Assembly: GCA_020436165.1 (NCBI GenBank)
Contig: JAGQYI010000010.1
Coordinates: forward strand, 124,001-188,000
DNA from: Cyclobacteriaceae bacterium
GTDB taxonomy: Bacteria > Bacteroidota > Bacteroidia > Cytophagales > Cyclobacteriaceae
Reading direction: 5' to 3'
DNA length: 64,000 bases
Under the pieces are notes generated by a model that had not been told where the DNA came from, did not search any database, and saw only the letters and a program-made list of their open reading frames with translations. A program made the position numbers and the translations under genes. This document shows, in pieces, positions 61,398-64,000 of the stretch (its first letter is position 1; every line of letters begins with the position of its first letter).

Positions 61398-62792
61398 ATG
61401 GCAGATACAAAATACGATCTTATTGTTATAGGTAGTGGACCAGGCGGCTATGTGGCGGCCATCAGAGCGTCACAATTGGGTATGAAAGTAGGCGTTGTTG
61501 AACGTGCAGAATTAGGTGGTATTTGCCTGAACTGGGGTTGTATTCCTACCAAAGCACTTTTAAAAAGTGCCAATGTATTTGAATACATTCAACATGCGTC
61601 TGACTACGGAATAAACATAAAGGATGCTTCGGTAGATTTTGATGGAATGATCAAGCGAAGCCGTGATGTGGCCGGTAGCATGAGCAAGGGGATTGAATTC
61701 CTGTTCAAGAAAAATAAGATCGATCAGATCAAAGGTTTTGGTAAACTTAAGGCAGGTAAAAAAGTAGCCGTAGAAGCAGATGGTAAAACAACCGACTATT
61801 CAGCTGATCACATTATTTTGGCTACAGGCGGTAGATCTCGCGAACTACCCACTATGCCTATCGATGGCAAGAAAATTATTGGCTACCGTCAGGCCATGAC
61901 CTTACCGGAAAGACCTAAGAAAATGGTGGTAGTTGGTTCCGGTGCTATTGGAGTGGAGTTTGCTTATTTCTACAACACGATTGGAACAGAAGTTACAATT
62001 GTTGAATTTATGCCTGAAATAGTTCCTGTTGAGGATGTAGATGTGTCGAAACAACTGGCACGCTCTTTCAAAAAAGCGGGCATTAACATCATGACTTCTG
62101 CTGAAGTGACCAACGTAGATACCAAAGGCAAAGGATGTAAGGTAACTGTAAAGACCAAAAAAGGAGAAGAGAAAATTGATTGCGATATTGTGCTATCTGC
62201 AGTGGGTGTATCTACCAACATTGAAGGCATAGGACTTGAAGAGGTTGGGGTTGCAACCGATAAAGGCAAGGTGCTGGTTGACGACTATTATAAAACCAAC
62301 ATACCAGGTATTTATGCCATTGGTGACATCGTTAAAGGCCAGGCATTGGCACACGTTGCTTCTGCTGAAGGAATAACTTGCGTAGAGAAAATAGCGGGTC
62401 ATAGTCCTGATCCTATTGACTACAACAACATACCTGGTTGTACCTATTGTTCGCCTGAGGTGGCTTCCGTTGGATACACCGAGCAAGCTGCTAAAGATGC
62501 CGGATATGATATTAAAGTGGGTAAATTCCCATTTACAGCATCGGGTAAAGCAAAAGCAGCAGGTGCACCAGATGGTTTCGTAAAAGTAATTTTCGATGCC
62601 AAGTATGGTGAATGGTTAGGAGCGCACATGATCGGAGCTAACGTAACTGAGATGATTGCAGAGGTAGTTGCTGCCAGAAAATTGGAAACAACAGGTCATG
62701 AGATCATTAAAACTGTACACCCACACCCAACCATGTCAGAAGCGGTTATGGAAGCAACAGCTGCTGCGTATGACGAGGTAATTCATTTATAG
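61398..62792 (+). CDS. lpdA: Dihydrolipoyl dehydrogenase (E3)
   Basis: 464 residues. Flavoprotein disulfide reductase that reoxidises dihydrolipoamide in the pyruvate, 2-oxoglutarate and branched-chain dehydrogenase complexes and in glycine cleavage. FAD motif VIGSGPGGYVAAIRA (10-24), redox pair GGICLNWGCIPT with Cys43 and Cys48, NAD motif VVGSGAIGVEFAYF, FAD motif 2 IYAIGDIV and the C-terminal HPHPTMSEAV with the catalytic His-Glu of the partner subunit are all present. It stands alone under its own promoter, so it probably serves several complexes. Confidence 0.97.
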   Translation: MADTKYDLIVIGSGPGGYVAAIRASQLGMKVGVVERAELGGICLNWGCIPTKALLKSANVFEYIQHASDYGINIKDASVDFDGMIKRSRDVAGSMSKGIEFLFKKNKIDQIKGFGKLKAGKKVAVEADGKTTDYSADHIILATGGRSRELPTMPIDGKKIIGYRQAMTLPERPKKMVVVGSGAIGVEFAYFYNTIGTEVTIVEFMPEIVPVEDVDVSKQLARSFKKAGINIMTSAEVTNVDTKGKGCKVTVKTKKGEEKIDCDIVLSAVGVSTNIEGIGLEEVGVATDKGKVLVDDYYKTNIPGIYAIGDIVKGQALAHVASAEGITCVEKIAGHSPDPIDYNNIPGCTYCSPEVASVGYTEQAAKDAGYDIKVGKFPFTASGKAKAAGAPDGFVKVIFDAKYGEWLGAHMIGANVTEMIAEVVAARKLETTGHEIIKTVHPHPTMSEAVMEATAAAYDEVIHL

Positions 62793-62817
62793 GAATTCAT
62801 TCAACATATCATAAAGT

Positions 62818-62843
62818 GAAAAGGCCCCATTTGGGGCCTTTTC
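62818..62843. terminator. Hairpin after lpdA
   Basis: GAAAAGGCCCC (62818-62828) and GGGGCCTTTTC (62833-62843) form a perfect 11-bp stem around ATTT. It lies between convergent genes. A second hairpin, ATCATCCC/GGGATGAT (62872-62893), follows without a T run. Confidence 0.8.
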
Positions 62844-62905
62844 ATTGATTTACATTAGTTGTTTGAAGGATATCATCCCAAGGAAGGGATGATGTGCTAA
62901 TGTAA

Positions 62906-64000
62906 TCATTTTCCTTCAATATTTATCTCTCCTGTTGGTTTTTTTGGATTACCATCTGCGTCAAGTTCAATAATCTCATCAAAACCAAGTTTTTTCAATT
63001 TATCAATAATTACAGCTTTATCACCCACAACAAACCAATTCAGCTCTTTTGGCTGAATTAGCTCTTTCCCAACTGCCTTAACCTGATCCAAAGAAAGGTT
63101 ACGAACATTGGCATCGTATTTTTGGTAATAGTCGTCCGGCAGCCCGTATTTCACCAAATTGTTCAAAGAATTGGATACTGCATTATTGGTTTCCCATTGT
63201 CCGGGAAGCTGCAATATGGCGTTTTCCTTAAATTTATCCAGTTCATCTTTGGTTTCAGGCTTATCGGTTACAAACTGAGTTATTTCTTTCCTGAGCTCGG
63301 CTGCCGATTCGGCTGTTTTATCAGTTTGAACTGGGGCGTAAGCAATAAATGGTCGCTGACCTTTTGCATTGATCATGAAACCATAGGCTCCATAGGCCCA
63401 GTGTTTATCTTCTCTGAGATTCATATTAATTCTGGAGGTGAACTGTCCCCCCAAAGCATCGATCATGTTTTCTCTTGCTACTTCCGAAACATCTCCATAG
63501 GGTTTGGTTATATGACCGGCTATGATTACCGATTGCTTGGACTCAGGCCTGTCCATCAGGTAAAGTATATTTCCTTTTGGAGCCTTAACAGGAGCAATAT
63601 TTTTAGCAGGAACATCTCCTTTTTTCCATTTACCAAAACTTTTTTCAAGCTTACTTGTTAGCTCATCCATGCTAATATCGCCTACAACGGTTATAGTGGC
63701 ATTGTTAGGCTTCATCCAACGGTCATAGAATTTAATCAGGTCTTCACGTGTTAAAGCTTCAACTGTTTTTTCATAGCCAGTTCCGGTATAAGGTAAGCTG
63801 TACGCATGGTCAGGGCCATACATATAGCGTGTCATAACTCGAAGAGCCAATGAGATGGGTTGAGACTTTTCACGTTGAATCTGATTAAGCTGTTCTTTTT
63901 TCAGACGTTCAAATTCCTTTTCAGGAAATGCCGGGTTCAATACAACATCAGCAAAAAGGTCAAGGCTGGCATCAAAACTGGGTTTCAACGTGTTCATTGA
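62906..64000 (-). CDS. M16-family metallopeptidase, C-terminal part (cut by window edge)
   Basis: The frame is still open at base 64000, so the apparent Met at 63997 is not taken as the start. The 364 visible residues match the later half of an insulinase/processing-peptidase family protein: NPAFPEKEFERLKKEQLNQI, FYDRWMKPNNATITVVGDI (an M16 domain end), ALGGQFTSRINMNLREDKHWAYGAYG (M16_C hallmark, R..Y-type substrate loop) and a final beta-alpha tail. No HxxEH zinc motif is in the visible part; it should be upstream, outside the window, or in a partner subunit. Probably periplasmic. Confidence 0.88.
   Translation of the reverse strand, partial: SMNTLKPSFDASLDLFADVVLNPAFPEKEFERLKKEQLNQIQREKSQPISLALRVMTRYMYGPDHAYSLPYTGTGYEKTVEALTREDLIKFYDRWMKPNNATITVVGDISMDELTSKLEKSFGKWKKGDVPAKNIAPVKAPKGNILYLMDRPESKQSVIIAGHITKPYGDVSEVARENMIDALGGQFTSRINMNLREDKHWAYGAYGFMINAKGQRPFIAYAPVQTDKTAESAAELRKEITQFVTDKPETKDELDKFKENAILQLPGQWETNNAVSNSLNNLVKYGLPDDYYQKYDANVRNLSLDQVKAVGKELIQPKELNWFVVGDKAVIIDKLKKLGFDEIIELDADGNPKKPTGEINIEGK

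Noticed and set aside
62872-62893. Hairpin ATCATCCC/GGGATGAT as a terminator of the M16 peptidase gene
   Set aside because: It has a good stem but no T run on either strand; left unassigned.

Overview
The window looks like the chromosome of a Bacteroidetes (Bacteroidota) bacterium, most likely of the order Cytophagales. The evidence is a single-chain SecDF, a CotH protein with a type IX secretion C-terminal sorting domain, GIN-domain (DUF2807) and DUF3667 proteins, and tRNA genes without an encoded CCA. Promoters carry the Bacteroidetes -7 box TAnnTTTG, often with TTG about 17-22 nt upstream, and gene starts lack strong Shine-Dalgarno sequences. No rRNA, CRISPR array, transposase or integrase is visible. 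Both edges cut genes: atpG on the left and an M16 peptidase on the right.

Layout. 1-9.5 kb: end of atpG, a membrane protein/methyltransferase pair, an odd YiiX-like protein, a four-PAS histidine kinase, a VTT-type membrane protein, and a cysteine desulfurase/glmM pair. 9.2-15.3 kb: a small membrane protein and mazG sharing a symmetric divergent promoter, a zinc-ribbon membrane protein, dxs with an alpha/beta hydrolase, scpA and ndk. 15.5-22.7 kb: one co-directional run of DHH phosphoesterase, two FKBP lipoproteins, rdgB-like, udk, a small membrane protein and secDF. 22.7-28.7 kb: trkA-trkH, a SPOR-like coiled-coil protein, fumC and a SpoU methylase. 28.8-39.4 kb: mutS, fatty acid desaturase, tRNA-Gly, tRNA-Leu, a GIN protein, asnS, rpoN with two coupled genes, a beta-barrel protein and tRNA-Arg.

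39.4-47.4 kb is the accessory region. Just after tRNA-Arg sits a dissolved-inorganic-carbon (DAB) locus: a divergent LysR regulator, dabB, dabA and a small acidic protein. An 18-bp near-copy of the tRNA-Arg 3' end lies on its far side, which suggests a tRNA-targeted insertion. Beyond that lie four small orphan genes interspersed with two decayed RadC C-terminal tails and a near-identical 21-nt leader repeat.

47.5-64 kb: an M3 peptidase lipoprotein, a DUF3667 protein, and two convergent operons that are the best candidates for an undescribed system. The first is an orphan membrane-tethered TAXI binding protein plus a Cache receptor whose cytoplasmic tail reads as a globin fold with Cys at the proximal-His position. 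The second is DUF4956-HlyD-TolC, a tripartite-exporter layout with no recognisable pump. Then follow dinB, cotH, a CsgG-like/barrel protein, fabG, lpdA and the M16 peptidase.

All family assignments were made by reading the sequence. No database search or computation was run.
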